NCBI GenBank assembly: GCA_002328495.1
Contig: DCUJ01000005.1
Span: forward strand, 1 to 36,747
Origin: Sulfurospirillum sp. UBA2217
GTDB lineage: Bacteria > Campylobacterota > Campylobacteria > Campylobacterales > Sulfurospirillaceae
Direction: 5' to 3'
Length of the DNA stretch: 36,747 nucleotides
Shown: positions 14,845 through 22,681 of the stretch, one piece after another
Layout: each line of letters opens with the position of its first letter
Numbering within the stretch: position 1 is the first letter of the stretch
The notes under the pieces: model-generated
What the model was told of the DNA's origin: nothing
Seen by the model: the letters and a program-made list of their open reading frames with translations, nothing else
Database searches by the model: none
Position numbers and translations under genes: made by a program

Positions 14845-15894
14845 TTAGCGCGAAAGTGCAAATCCAAGACCAATACGATCACTTCGTTTATTATAATCAA
14901 TCAAACTTTCTCCATATCCGCTAAAGAGTTGAATGTAGCCAAAAAGATTCTCTTCCCACAGAGGGAATGTCCAATCAAGGGTAACAGCACCACGACTTTC
15001 ATCATTAAAGCGCATGTTATGACGTCCTAAAATTCTAAACGTATGCGCTCCCCAAGGGTAGACAAGCTCCAAATCTCCATAGCCTAAGTATTCTTCGATA
15101 TCGGGATTGTCATCCCCTTTTTCATCTTCTGGCAAACGATACCATAGGCGTGGCGCAATAATGAGACTGCCTAATTGTGTATATGCTTTAGCATAGATAC
15201 GGTTCCATGAACGAGATTTTGGAACGTCTTGACCGTTTGATTCGTGAATCAGACCAAATTGATAGGCTTTAAGGAAACTCTCTTTGTCAAAATGGGGCAT
15301 GACCATAAAGAGTTCTGGTTGATAATTGGTTTCGCGAAAGGGTGCAGAATCTTGCATGGTTTGCCACCATGATGTTTGGGTGTATGCCAATGCAAAGGTT
15401 TCGTGAAGACCTAAGAGATTATGGCTCAAGTTTTTTTGGAAACTAAGTTGAAACTTCGTTTCCACACTTTTACGCTCATCGGTATGATGGATTGTGTCAT
15501 AAGTCGCGGGAAGTAGATAATTGCTTTTATAAGGAGAGATATCAAACACTTTGCTAATCATACGCTCCACAGACTCAAGTGTTTTTGGGTCGTTTTCGTA
15601 AGGCGTTAAAATACTGCCATACACGACTTTTGTACGTTCAATCGTGGCAGCCTTATTTTTCAATAAAGAGTGCTCAAGTGGCTGGTTGACATGTTTTTTG
15701 AGTGATAAACTCGAAGCTTTTTTGTACCAATACAGTGCTTCTTTTGGATTGTCTAGCGCCTCATAGTGTTCCGCTAAAGTATGCGCACTTTGAGCGTCTC
15801 CTTGTAGGGCTTTTTCTTCCAAAAGAGCCATATCTCCTGCCCAAACACACAGGAAACATTGTGCTATAATGCCACATTTTAACACTAATCTCAT
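14845..15894 (-). CDS. pldA: Outer-membrane phospholipase A (PldA)
   Basis: This 349-residue protein hydrolyses phospholipids in the outer membrane. It has a signal peptide (residues 1-19), one Sel1/TPR-like helical repeat (about 24-62, GDAQSAHTLAEHYEALDNPKEALYWYKKA), then a 12-strand-type barrel. The catalytic signature is present: FGLIHESNGQ with His and Ser, and the downstream SRSWNR Asn. YQPELFM and the C-terminal strand DRIGLGFALSR fit the family. The N-terminal helical repeat is absent from the enterobacterial enzyme but seems usual in Campylobacterales. The ATG follows AAAGG, itself just downstream of a TTACATGTAA copy. Confidence 0.9.
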   Translation of the reverse strand: MRLVLKCGIIAQCFLCVWAGDMALLEEKALQGDAQSAHTLAEHYEALDNPKEALYWYKKASSLSLKKHVNQPLEHSLLKNKAATIERTKVVYGSILTPYENDPKTLESVERMISKVFDISPYKSNYLLPATYDTIHHTDERKSVETKFQLSFQKNLSHNLLGLHETFALAYTQTSWWQTMQDSAPFRETNYQPELFMVMPHFDKESFLKAYQFGLIHESNGQDVPKSRSWNRIYAKAYTQLGSLIIAPRLWYRLPEDEKGDDNPDIEEYLGYGDLELVYPWGAHTFRILGRHNMRFNDESRGAVTLDWTFPLWEENLFGYIQLFSGYGESLIDYNKRSDRIGLGFALSR

Positions 15895-15905
15895 CTTTAA
15901 CCTTT

Positions 15906-15915
15906 TTACATGTAA
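15906..15915. repeat. TTACATGTAA palindrome between pldA and the EamA gene
   Basis: An intergenic copy in the 48-bp divergent promoter region. On the minus strand it runs into the pldA ribosome site (TTACATGTAAAAAGG). Confidence 0.85.
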
Positions 15916-15942
15916 GGTTTATTATAGCAAAAAAGGAGCGTT

Positions 15943-16833
15943 ATGTTATCGGTTCAGAAGGGAAATTTTGCAGGACTTTTTGCAATTCTTCTGTGGTCTA
16001 CACTCGCACTGTTTACGGTTTCAACAGGGGCAATTCCTCCATTTCAACTGACATTTATGGCATTTTTTGTTGCGTTTATCTTAGGCGCGATATGGTGGTT
16101 TAAGCGCGGTGCGGACATACGAATCTATACAAAACTGCCGATAAAGGTGTGGTTTGTAGGGATTTATGGTCTGTTTGGATACCACTTTTTTTATTTTCTT
16201 GCTCTAAAAACTGCCCCCTCTTTGGAAGCCAATTTGATTAACTATTTGTGGCCTTTACTGATTGTACTTTTCAGTGCCCTTTTGCCCCAAGAAAAACTTC
16301 GCTGGTATCATACTCTAGGAGCAATGCTTGGTTTTATGGGGGCATTCGTATTGCTAGGTTCTAAGGGAGTTTCGTTTTCAAGTGAATACCTTCAAGGCTA
16401 TGGTTATGCTTTTTTATGTGCGTTAATTTGGAGCAGTTATTCGGTGTTATCGCGCTATTTTGCAGAAGTTCCTACGGAAGCAGTTGGAGGGTTTTGTGGG
16501 GTGAGTGCTTTGTGCTCTTTGGTGGCACATATGGTATTTGAAGAGACCTATATTCCCACTTCTTCAGAGATGTTGTTTATTGTGGGCTTAGGTCTTGGCC
16601 CAGTAGGACTTGCTTTTTTTGTCTGGGACTATGGGATGAAAAAAGGCGATATTAAACTCATAGGAGCTCTTTCGTATGCCACACCGTTGCTCTCAACTGT
16701 GCTACTGGTACTGTTTCAAGACGCACATCTGAGCCTTTGGATTGGGGTTGCCTGCGCTTTAATTGTGGGAGGCTCAGTCATTTCTGCATGGCCTTTTTTT
16801 AAAGCGCTGGCACAAAAATACGCAAGTTCTTAA
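15943..16833 (+). CDS. EamA/DMT-family transporter
   Basis: This 296-residue inner-membrane protein has about ten hydrophobic helices arranged as two EamA repeats (residues about 8-140 and 152-290), with LLWSTLALFTVSTGAIPPFQLTF in helix 1 and GYAFLCALIWSSYSVLSRYF opening the second half. The family exports amino acids and metabolites; this branch is like YddG/RhaT-type carriers, and the substrate cannot be predicted. The ATG has AAAAAAGGAG upstream. It converges with and overlaps the Dabb-domain gene by 4 bp with no terminator seen. Confidence 0.85.
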   Translation: MLSVQKGNFAGLFAILLWSTLALFTVSTGAIPPFQLTFMAFFVAFILGAIWWFKRGADIRIYTKLPIKVWFVGIYGLFGYHFFYFLALKTAPSLEANLINYLWPLLIVLFSALLPQEKLRWYHTLGAMLGFMGAFVLLGSKGVSFSSEYLQGYGYAFLCALIWSSYSVLSRYFAEVPTEAVGGFCGVSALCSLVAHMVFEETYIPTSSEMLFIVGLGLGPVGLAFFVWDYGMKKGDIKLIGALSYATPLLSTVLLVLFQDAHLSLWIGVACALIVGGSVISAWPFFKALAQKYASS

Positions 16834-17117
16834 TATTCGTAATCTACCACTTTTGTAACGGTATTGATAGATTTTAAATACGTCACTATCTCTACATGTA
16901 CGGGATGGGTAGCGTAAAATAAAAGCCCATCTTTATTGTTAAAATCACACGATAGTGCCATATCAAAGGCGCGCTCTTCGGTTGAAAAGTTGATGCCCAC
17001 CTCAAGGTTTTGCATCCCTTCGATTTTTCCTTCCATGCGCATAAAACGCTCTTTAATCTGTGCCGTATTAGCAGGCGAATTATCTTCGAATTTAAAAAAC
17101 ACAATGTGTCTGACCAT
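16830..17117 (-). CDS. Dabb (stress-responsive A/B barrel) domain protein
   Basis: This 95-residue protein begins MVRHIVFFKF and contains LEVGINFSTEERAFDMALSCDF and YATHPVHVEIVTYLKSI, the typical wording of the Dabb/SP1 dimeric alpha-beta barrel family. Members are small cytosolic dimers of mixed or unknown function. The ATG has AAGGAG upstream. No partner gene is obvious nearby. Confidence 0.85.
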   Translation of the reverse strand: MVRHIVFFKFEDNSPANTAQIKERFMRMEGKIEGMQNLEVGINFSTEERAFDMALSCDFNNKDGLLFYATHPVHVEIVTYLKSINTVTKVVDYEY

Positions 17118-17173
17118 TGTTTACTCCTTAAAATTTTGAAGATTATAGCGTGTTTCATACGATAAAAAGATGA

Positions 17174-17887
17174 TTAAATTGAACCTTTACCCGCCAAATA
17201 AAGCCCCACTTGCTGAAACTCTTTGCCTTGTAAGTTTCCACAAACACCACTTTCCATCAAATAGACTTTGGCTTCAGCGGCAGTTTCGAAACGTTTAGGT
17301 TCTGCTTTGCACACTTTTTGGTAGATTTTTTCTCCCATCTTCGCCGCTTTAGCTTGATTTTGTTTGGTGAGTTCGATATCTTTGGCTAAGCCAGCACTAA
17401 CGACTTCTGAAACTTTGGCATAGCGCATCATCTCACCACCAAACTCTTTGGCAAAAGTAGCAGCGCTTTGTTCACTTCCAAAAGCGTATTTGCTTAGCGT
17501 TGTCATCGTGCCTGGTTTGGCAGAGCCTACTACATAGTATGCCTCTTCACTTTTGATGAATTTCAAGGTGTCATTGTCCACAACTTGAGGGTTTTTTGGA
17601 CGTGTATTACCCAGCATTGCTTCTTCAAACATACAATGAATAGAACAGTATTGGTGCGTACTGTTTTTAAACGTTGCCGCATGGTTCGTTCGATAATACA
17701 TCGGCAGCGTCATGCCGCATACGGGACAGAACATCTTTGCTTTGCCTTCTTGTAGGATTTGAGCCAATGTGGCATCGACCACTCTAAAATCTTCTGTTGC
17801 CCATAGCGCATTGGGGCTTAAGGCATTGATGGAACCTGCGATAACCATCATTTTTGAGATAACACCTAAGGCTTCTCGACGTTTCAT
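17174..17887 (-). CDS. NosL-like periplasmic protein A (CPVCGM)
   Basis: This 237-residue protein has an N-terminal export sequence (MKRREALGVISKMMVIAGSINALSPNALWA) that starts KRREAL, possibly a Tat signal. The core is NosL-like: KMFCPVCGMTLPMYYRTNH (about residues 51-69) then HQYCSIHCMFEEAM, giving CxxCGM plus a second Cys/His pair for metal, and a downstream TTLSKYAFGSEQSAATFAKEFGG region. NosL proteins bind Cu(I) for nitrous oxide reductase. The C-terminal 70 residues (GEKIYQKVCKAEPKRF...LMESGVCGNL) resemble a cytochrome-c-like helical tail without CXXCH. It is divergent from a second NosL-like gene across a shared regulatory region. No nosZ is visible. Confidence 0.75.
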   Translation of the reverse strand: MKRREALGVISKMMVIAGSINALSPNALWATEDFRVVDATLAQILQEGKAKMFCPVCGMTLPMYYRTNHAATFKNSTHQYCSIHCMFEEAMLGNTRPKNPQVVDNDTLKFIKSEEAYYVVGSAKPGTMTTLSKYAFGSEQSAATFAKEFGGEMMRYAKVSEVVSAGLAKDIELTKQNQAKAAKMGEKIYQKVCKAEPKRFETAAEAKVYLMESGVCGNLQGKEFQQVGLYLAGKGSI

Positions 17888-17932
17888 GGTGACTCCTTTT
17901 GAGATTAATTTAAATTCTATTCTACAAAAGCA

Positions 17933-17968
17933 GTGTTAAATAGGTGTTAATTAATGTAAAATTAACAC
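17933..17968. promoter_or_regulatory. Direct and inverted repeat operator between two NosL-like genes
   Basis: GTGTTAA occurs at 17933 and 17944 (11 bp apart), followed by TGTAAAA at 17955 in the same phase. In addition GTGTTAATT (17944-17952) and AATTAACAC (17960-17968) form a perfect 9-bp inverted repeat with a 7-bp spacer. Helically phased direct repeats suit an OmpR-type response regulator, the inverted repeat a dimeric repressor; the sequence alone does not decide. It sits in the 101-bp region shared by the divergent NosL-like genes. Confidence 0.5.
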
Positions 17969-17988
17969 TTCTTCGCTAGACTAATTCT

Positions 17989-19050
17989 ATGAAAACATTT
18001 TTAATACTCTGCCTCAGCACCCTTGTTCTTTACGCTTCTTCGTGGGATCCTTACACAGGAACCTCTATTGATACCTACAAAGAGAGTTCATTTCGTGCTT
18101 TCTTTAAGACCAATGGAACACAAAGGCATTATAGTAGCCTCTATTCGTTGCTTAAAGATGAGCATAATTATGGCACACAGGGATTTGAGGCGTATGCTTA
18201 TGACACCCAGCACTACGAAAAAGCTCCTTCTCTCTTTTTTGTCTATCCATTGAGAGACGTGCGTGCATTTGGGGTGCACACGTCCAAGGCGTTTATTTCA
18301 CGTGAGCGTGCATTAGCGTATGCAAAGGAGCATAAAGCAGAGGTTATGGATTTTGAAACACTCTTACATGTAACACGTGAGAGGATGGCAAAAGATGAAG
18401 TCTTGATGCACACACGTTTTAAAAAAAGAGCCTATCCTATGGGAAAAAGAATCTATGAAAAGCGGTGTAGTGCCATTGAGCCCATGGATTTCATGGAACT
18501 GGGTGACCTCAAAGAGGCGTTGGACACAGAGTTACTGTGTGGTATTTTGGATGAGGAGAGGATGCACGCCCTTGCGCTTTATCTGTGGCATGTAAAACGT
18601 AAAGGTGATTTAGGTGAGGTTGAGGGAAAAGTCGAAGTGAGCGAAGATGAAAAATGTCCTGTGTGTGGGATGTTTGTTTACAAGTATCCCAAATGGGCTG
18701 CCCAAATCACCTTTAAACATGAAGCGCATGAGCATCGTTTGTCGTTTGATGGAGTGAAAGATATGATGAAGTTTTATTTCAATCCTTCAAAATGGGGAAA
18801 TTATCCGTATGCAACACCCCAAAATATCGTGAAAATCTTAGTCAGTGATTATTATTCGGGCAAAGGCATTGATGGAAGAACGGCTTTTTACGTGATTCGA
18901 AGTGACATTTACGGTCCGATGGGGCATGAGTTAATCCCTTTTGAGAGCGAAGAGGAGGCAAAAACCTTTCTCAAAGAGCATCGTGGCACACAAATACTCT
19001 CTTTTGACAAGATAGACGAATCTTTGCCCTATGCGCTTGATGTCAATTAG
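17989..19050 (+). CDS. NosL-like periplasmic protein B, two-part
   Basis: This 353-residue protein has a signal peptide (MKTFLILCLSTLVLYA). Residues about 20-205 form an N-terminal half that includes GKRIYEKRCSAIEPMDF, which echoes the tail of the divergent NosL-like protein. Residues about 218-345 are NosL-like: EDEKCPVCGMFVYKYPKWAAQITFKHEAHEHRLSFDGVKDMMKFY, with CxxCGM, a His-rich loop and the typical YYSGKGIDGRTAFYVIRSDIYGPMGHELIPF block. It likely binds a metal, probably copper, in the periplasm. The two halves look like the two parts of the divergent protein in swapped order. No Shine-Dalgarno is evident before the ATG. It overlaps the convergent NosL-like gene C by 4 bp. Confidence 0.75.
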   Translation: MKTFLILCLSTLVLYASSWDPYTGTSIDTYKESSFRAFFKTNGTQRHYSSLYSLLKDEHNYGTQGFEAYAYDTQHYEKAPSLFFVYPLRDVRAFGVHTSKAFISRERALAYAKEHKAEVMDFETLLHVTRERMAKDEVLMHTRFKKRAYPMGKRIYEKRCSAIEPMDFMELGDLKEALDTELLCGILDEERMHALALYLWHVKRKGDLGEVEGKVEVSEDEKCPVCGMFVYKYPKWAAQITFKHEAHEHRLSFDGVKDMMKFYFNPSKWGNYPYATPQNIVKILVSDYYSGKGIDGRTAFYVIRSDIYGPMGHELIPFESEEEAKTFLKEHRGTQILSFDKIDESLPYALDVN

Positions 19051-19541
19051 GGGAGTAAATTCTTTTTAATTTTAGGGTTTGCCATGGTCTCACCCCGTAG
19101 CATACGAAGTTGCATCTCTTCAAAAGTGATAAACCCCTCTTTTGAGCTTTCATAGGCTGCGAATCCATACTCCATAGGTGTTATCTCTTTGATATCATAA
19201 TAGGCTTTTTTCATATCAATCCATGTCTGCGAATCCATCGCAAAGACCCAAAGCGTGAGGGTTTTAAGCTCTTTTTTTTGGTCACGCGCCCACAGGATAA
19301 GACACCCTGGGTCGTCAAAAAAATGGGTTTTATGGGCTTCGTCAATGGCTTGTGCAGTATGTTTTTTCCCCACCAAATACATGTAGCACTGCGGGCATTG
19401 GACGGTGTTGTCCTTAAATTCAAGCGGTTTTTGTTCATGGTTGTTTATCTGCGTGATGTCCCGTGTTGTTTGGTATTTTATGTAGGCAAGAAGCCCAAGG
19501 GCTAAAAGTGGAAAGAGAATGAGGATGAGTTTACGCATCAT
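19047..19541 (-). CDS. NosL-like membrane-anchored protein C (CPQCYM)
   Basis: This 164-residue protein has one N-terminal membrane anchor (KLILILFPLLALGLLAYI) and a periplasmic domain with VQCPQCYMYLVGKKHTAQAI, a CxxCxM variant of the NosL metal motif with Tyr in place of Gly, then THFFDDPGCLILWARDQ and a TPMEYGFAAYESSKEGFITFEEM segment typical of NosL folds. I chose the ATG at 19541, which overlaps the upstream stop as ATGA; the longer open frame is an artefact of the neighbouring gene. It ends the ABC operon and so should work with the transporter, perhaps receiving or delivering a metal. Confidence 0.75.
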   Translation of the reverse strand: MMRKLILILFPLLALGLLAYIKYQTTRDITQINNHEQKPLEFKDNTVQCPQCYMYLVGKKHTAQAIDEAHKTHFFDDPGCLILWARDQKKELKTLTLWVFAMDSQTWIDMKKAYYDIKEITPMEYGFAAYESSKEGFITFEEMQLRMLRGETMANPKIKKNLLP

Positions 19542-20503
19542 AGCCAAACACCATTTCGGTAAAAATAAAGGAGTGGGTAAGCGCTTACAATCGCTACAAA
19601 TAGAGCGGTTAAGTAAAAAGAGTAGCGATAAAACGAAGCGTATGTTTTGCGTTGATCTGCTAGCGACATAATGCTTGCACTGATGCCAAAAAATGTTCCT
19701 CCAAATAAGGTGATGTAAATGAGATAGCCTACATAATGATACTCTTTTTGCAAAAAACAAAAAGGGCAATGGTGGGTGGGAAGTTCGTAAATGTAGGTTC
19801 CAAAAAAGAGAATTAAGGCGAGAATAGACAAAGGAATAAAAAAGAGATTGACCAATAAAAAGCCCAAAGCATCTTTTCGAAAAAAAAGCATTACATGTAA
19901 GGCAAATGTTCCATAGAACATAGAGAGCAAAATGGGATGTGGTAGTTCAAAAATAAAACGGATAGATGAGGTGGACGTGGCGGAAAATAAAGTGCCACAA
20001 CAACTGACAATTTTGTCAATGTTTAGTGCGTTAAAAAAGTAAAAATCGCAGAAAATTTCGGCGACCAAAAAGAAAAAGAAGAGCACAAAGAGTGAAAATT
20101 TTGCCCTTGTGTATGGAAGGGTTTCATTTTTCAAATCGAGGGTATGAAGTACCAGCCAAAAGCCAAATAGATAGAGATTGATAATCTTAAAAGCAAAAAG
20201 TAAAAGCCCAAAATCAACCGAATTGACCACTCCTGCGGCACACATGGCACCAGTGATAAGGTTTGAGATGGTGTCGGAGGTGAAGATAAAAAATAAAAAG
20301 AGGGGGAGTTTGAGGTAAAAAATGTATTGGATGATGGTCGCGACCAAGAGTGCTTTTTTTTCCAAGGCGTATTGACGCTCATGAAAGGAGTGAGCATCAA
20401 AATGTCGTGCAATTCCAAGGCTAAGAACAAAGGCAAAGGTTCCAAAGAGTAAAAAAAGAGCGTCAAGCACTAAAATGGCAATGACGTCAGGGCTTAGCAT
20501 CAT
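19538..20503 (-). CDS. Polytopic membrane protein with cysteine motifs
   Basis: I do not recognise this 321-residue protein by name. It has about eight hydrophobic segments. Cysteines are placed in or near the membrane: GAMCAAG, VSCCGTLF, and a THHCPFCFLQKEYHYVGY loop before the last two helices, the last combining two His and a CxxC. Such residues could bind copper or haem or carry out thiol exchange. Its gene overlaps the ABC ATPase gene and the NosL-like C gene by ATGA junctions, so the three products are made together. A role in moving or reducing a metal is inferred from neighbours only. A TTACATGTAA copy lies at 19891. Confidence 0.6.
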   Translation of the reverse strand: MMLSPDVIAILVLDALFLLFGTFAFVLSLGIARHFDAHSFHERQYALEKKALLVATIIQYIFYLKLPLFLFFIFTSDTISNLITGAMCAAGVVNSVDFGLLLFAFKIINLYLFGFWLVLHTLDLKNETLPYTRAKFSLFVLFFFFLVAEIFCDFYFFNALNIDKIVSCCGTLFSATSTSSIRFIFELPHPILLSMFYGTFALHVMLFFRKDALGFLLVNLFFIPLSILALILFFGTYIYELPTHHCPFCFLQKEYHYVGYLIYITLFGGTFFGISASIMSLADQRKTYASFYRYSFYLTALFVAIVSAYPLLYFYRNGVWL

Positions 20504-21168
20504 ATCTGTTTCCCTTTGCTCAACTCGATGGAGCGGTCGATGAGGGGAAGATCAAAAAAGAGGCTATCGTGCGTGGCAATTACGATGGTTTTTCCTTCCG
20601 TTTTGAGGGTTTGCATCATCTGCACAAACTCATAGCTCAAGGTGGCATCCAAATTTGCTGTTGGTTCATCACACAAGAGGATACGGGGGTTATTGATGAG
20701 GGCGCGACAAATAACCACACGTTGTTGTTCACCGCCAGAGAGATGCTTGATAAGCGTCTCTCTTTTCTCTGCAATACCAAAGCGATGCATTAACGAGTTT
20801 GCCCGTGAACACAGCTCTTTTTCAGGGATGTTTGAGGGGATGAGCGGGACAATGATATTTTCAAAAACGCTGAGTGTAGGGATGAGGTTAAATTTTTGAA
20901 AGATAAATCCTATGGAGCTTCGGCGAAACAAGGCTGCAAAATGATCGGGTAGTTTGGAGATGTGTTTACCTCCTACGACAATCTCTCCGTGAGTGGGTTT
21001 ACCAAGACCCGCGATCAGCGAAAGAAGCGTACTCTTGCCGCTACCACTTGCTCCTTTGAGCAAAACAACTTCACCTTGTTTGATTTCAAAGGAGACTGCA
21101 TCGAGGGCACAAAAAGCATTTTTTGCCCCAGCATTAAAGATTTTTGAAACAGTGTTGAGATGTATCAT
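20500..21168 (-). CDS. LolD/MacB-type ABC transporter ATPase
   Basis: This 222-residue ATPase has Walker A GASGSGKST (about residues 38-46), signature LSGGEQQRV (about 138-146), Walker B ILLCDEPTANLD and the H-loop ATHD, all intact. Sequence style places it with LolD/FtsE/MacB ATPases that drive FtsX-fold permeases. The ATG at 21168 forms an ATGA overlap with the permease gene and follows GAGG; the open frame extends upstream only as a shadow of the permease. Cytosolic face of the inner membrane, partner of the permease encoded just before. Confidence 0.92.
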   Translation of the reverse strand: MIHLNTVSKIFNAGAKNAFCALDAVSFEIKQGEVVLLKGASGSGKSTLLSLIAGLGKPTHGEIVVGGKHISKLPDHFAALFRRSSIGFIFQKFNLIPTLSVFENIIVPLIPSNIPEKELCSRANSLMHRFGIAEKRETLIKHLSGGEQQRVVICRALINNPRILLCDEPTANLDATLSYEFVQMMQTLKTEGKTIVIATHDSLFFDLPLIDRSIELSKGKQI

Positions 21169-22352
21169 CGCATTACCTCGTCCGCATCCAGCGTTGCTGT
21201 CTTCCATGAGGGAATCAACACTGCGGCCATATAGATGGGCACGCTCAAAAAGAAAATAACGCTGAGCATCTGAATGTCCACCACAAAAGGGAGTACAAAG
21301 GTGGGTTTTAGAACCGAGTAGCCTGTAAAAATATCGCGTAAAAGTGGGGCTTGAAGAGTATAGACGAAGAAAAGGGCTGCAATGATGGCACACAGAAATG
21401 CACTGAAAGCGATGATACTCGCTTCGTAAAACTTCTCTTTTAGAATATCATTGATTTGCCATCCAACGGCTTTTAAGATGCCTACCTCTTTTTTTTCTTC
21501 ACTGCTAAGCCCACTGGCTCTATCATAGACAATCATCAAAAACGTGACGAGACAGACGAGAAACAGAGCTAAAAAAATACCACTTTTATAATCAAATATG
21601 CTTTGGTAGCTCACACGCATCGCTTCTTTAGTGATGATACGGCTGCTAGGATACAAGGCTTTGACTTTCGTGATAATAGTGGCGATTTCATCTTTGTTGG
21701 CGATGCGAAGGACAATGTCGGTGGCTTCTTGTGGGTGCATACCAAAAATATTTCGTACGATTTCTTGAGGCATAAAAATCATATCATTGGATTCTAAAGA
21801 AGTGCGCGCATCAAACACGCCTGCTAGCGAAACTTTTTGAAAATTTCCCTCAGTTGTAATAAAATTAAAATAGTCTTTATAGTAGTTTTCATTCAAAATA
21901 CGCTGAACACCTTTGCCCACAACCATGGAAGGTGTCGCAACAAAGGCTTCAAAATCAAATGCGGTGACCATGGTCTCCAAATGTTCTTTGGTTTGATGAT
22001 CAAAGGTATCAATGCCCATCACCGAAAAATTGACCCCTGCATTGTCAAAATAGTAAAATCCCCATACACGAGGGATGGCACGTTGTACGCCGTGGATATC
22101 AAGGAGTGTATCCAGATGCTCTAGGGAGATATTTTGGTGGCGACCTGCTTGGAGGTTTTGAATGGTAAGTTCTGGGAGTGCGTCGATGGTAAGAGAAAGT
22201 TCGTATTTAATAGCATGCGCAATGATGAGGATGGACGCCATCAAAAAGGTAATAAAGGAGAGCATCAAAAAGGTGAAAAAGCTTTTAAAACCTCTGCGGT
22301 AAAGGGCATTTAGGGCATAGGCAAGTAGGTAGGTATTGAACTTAATGTGCAC
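21165..22352 (-). CDS. FtsX/MacB-type ABC permease
   Basis: This 395-residue permease has one N-terminal helix (about residues 22-48), a large periplasmic domain of about 210 residues and three C-terminal helices (about 262-285, 310-335, 358-380), the layout of the FtsX/LolC/MacB family. The EEKKEVGILKAVGWQINDILKEKFYEA coupling segment is typical. Such transporters do not move solutes through the membrane but use ATP to drive work in the periplasm, such as lipoprotein release or pulling on partners. It starts at a GTG behind AGGA, inside the end of the small upstream gene (11-bp overlap). Confidence 0.88.
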   Translation of the reverse strand: MHIKFNTYLLAYALNALYRRGFKSFFTFLMLSFITFLMASILIIAHAIKYELSLTIDALPELTIQNLQAGRHQNISLEHLDTLLDIHGVQRAIPRVWGFYYFDNAGVNFSVMGIDTFDHQTKEHLETMVTAFDFEAFVATPSMVVGKGVQRILNENYYKDYFNFITTEGNFQKVSLAGVFDARTSLESNDMIFMPQEIVRNIFGMHPQEATDIVLRIANKDEIATIITKVKALYPSSRIITKEAMRVSYQSIFDYKSGIFLALFLVCLVTFLMIVYDRASGLSSEEKKEVGILKAVGWQINDILKEKFYEASIIAFSAFLCAIIAALFFVYTLQAPLLRDIFTGYSVLKPTFVLPFVVDIQMLSVIFFLSVPIYMAAVLIPSWKTATLDADEVMR

Positions 22353-22647
22353 GTTCTATCCTTGAGGGATTGGGTGTATATGCGGGATGGTAGGTAAACG
22401 TTGATGGGGCGTATTCGAGTAATTCGGGACCGTTTGAGAAAAGTGAAAAGGTGTCGGCATAGCTACGAAAGCGCACAAAAAGCGCTTCGTTGGCGATGGA
22501 TAAATCAGGAAGACCCGAAAAAAGTACAAAAGTTCTTTTGATACTCTGATGATCCGCAAATTGTTGGTTGAGGGTGAACATTTGGAGACTTAACGTGAGG
22601 ATTAAACCCAAAAAGAGAGCGATAAAAGTGATGCTTTGTGTTTTCAT
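22342..22647 (-). CDS. Small membrane-anchored protein heading the ABC operon
   Basis: This 101-residue protein has an N-terminal hydrophobic helix (about residues 5-24) and a periplasmic tail with FVLFSGLPDLSIANEALFVRFRSYADTFSLF and a final Tyr/Pro-rich segment. I do not recognise a family. The ATG at 22647 is chosen because the membrane anchor starts there. TATAAT lies 6 bp before the ATG and there is no Shine-Dalgarno, so a leaderless mRNA is possible. The tight overlap with the permease gene suggests it is an accessory of the transporter. Confidence 0.6.
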   Translation of the reverse strand: MKTQSITFIALFLGLILTLSLQMFTLNQQFADHQSIKRTFVLFSGLPDLSIANEALFVRFRSYADTFSLFSNGPELLEYAPSTFTYHPAYTPNPSRIERAH

Positions 22648-22676
22648 GATTTTATTATACAGATGCTGTATTATAT
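22648..22676 (-). promoter_or_regulatory. Candidate promoter of the ABC/NosL operon
   Basis: The 34-bp gap between the GGDEF-EAL gene and the small membrane protein holds two TATAAT hexamers on the minus strand. Between them lies a near-palindrome, ATACAG-CAT-CTGTAT read on the minus strand. The nearer TATAAT is 6 bp from the ATG. No convincing -35 is seen. Confidence 0.35.
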
Positions 22677-22681
22677 TTGTG

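Noticed and set aside
19542..19769. Longer NosL-like C protein
   Set aside because: The added 76 residues are a frame-shifted shadow of the upstream membrane-protein gene; the ATGA overlap marks the real start.
19538..20503. Naming the polytopic protein as VKOR or a haem-copper oxidase part
   Set aside because: Its CxxC and His pair are suggestive, but helix count and spacing do not clearly match either family.
21169..21393. Longer ABC ATPase
   Set aside because: The extra residues shadow the permease gene; family N-terminus MIHLNTVSKIF and the ATGA overlap fit 21168.
17174..22647. Calling the NosL-containing region a nos operon
   Set aside because: nosZ, nosD, nosF, nosY and nosR-like genes are not visible here, and the ABC proteins are of the FtsX/LolD type.
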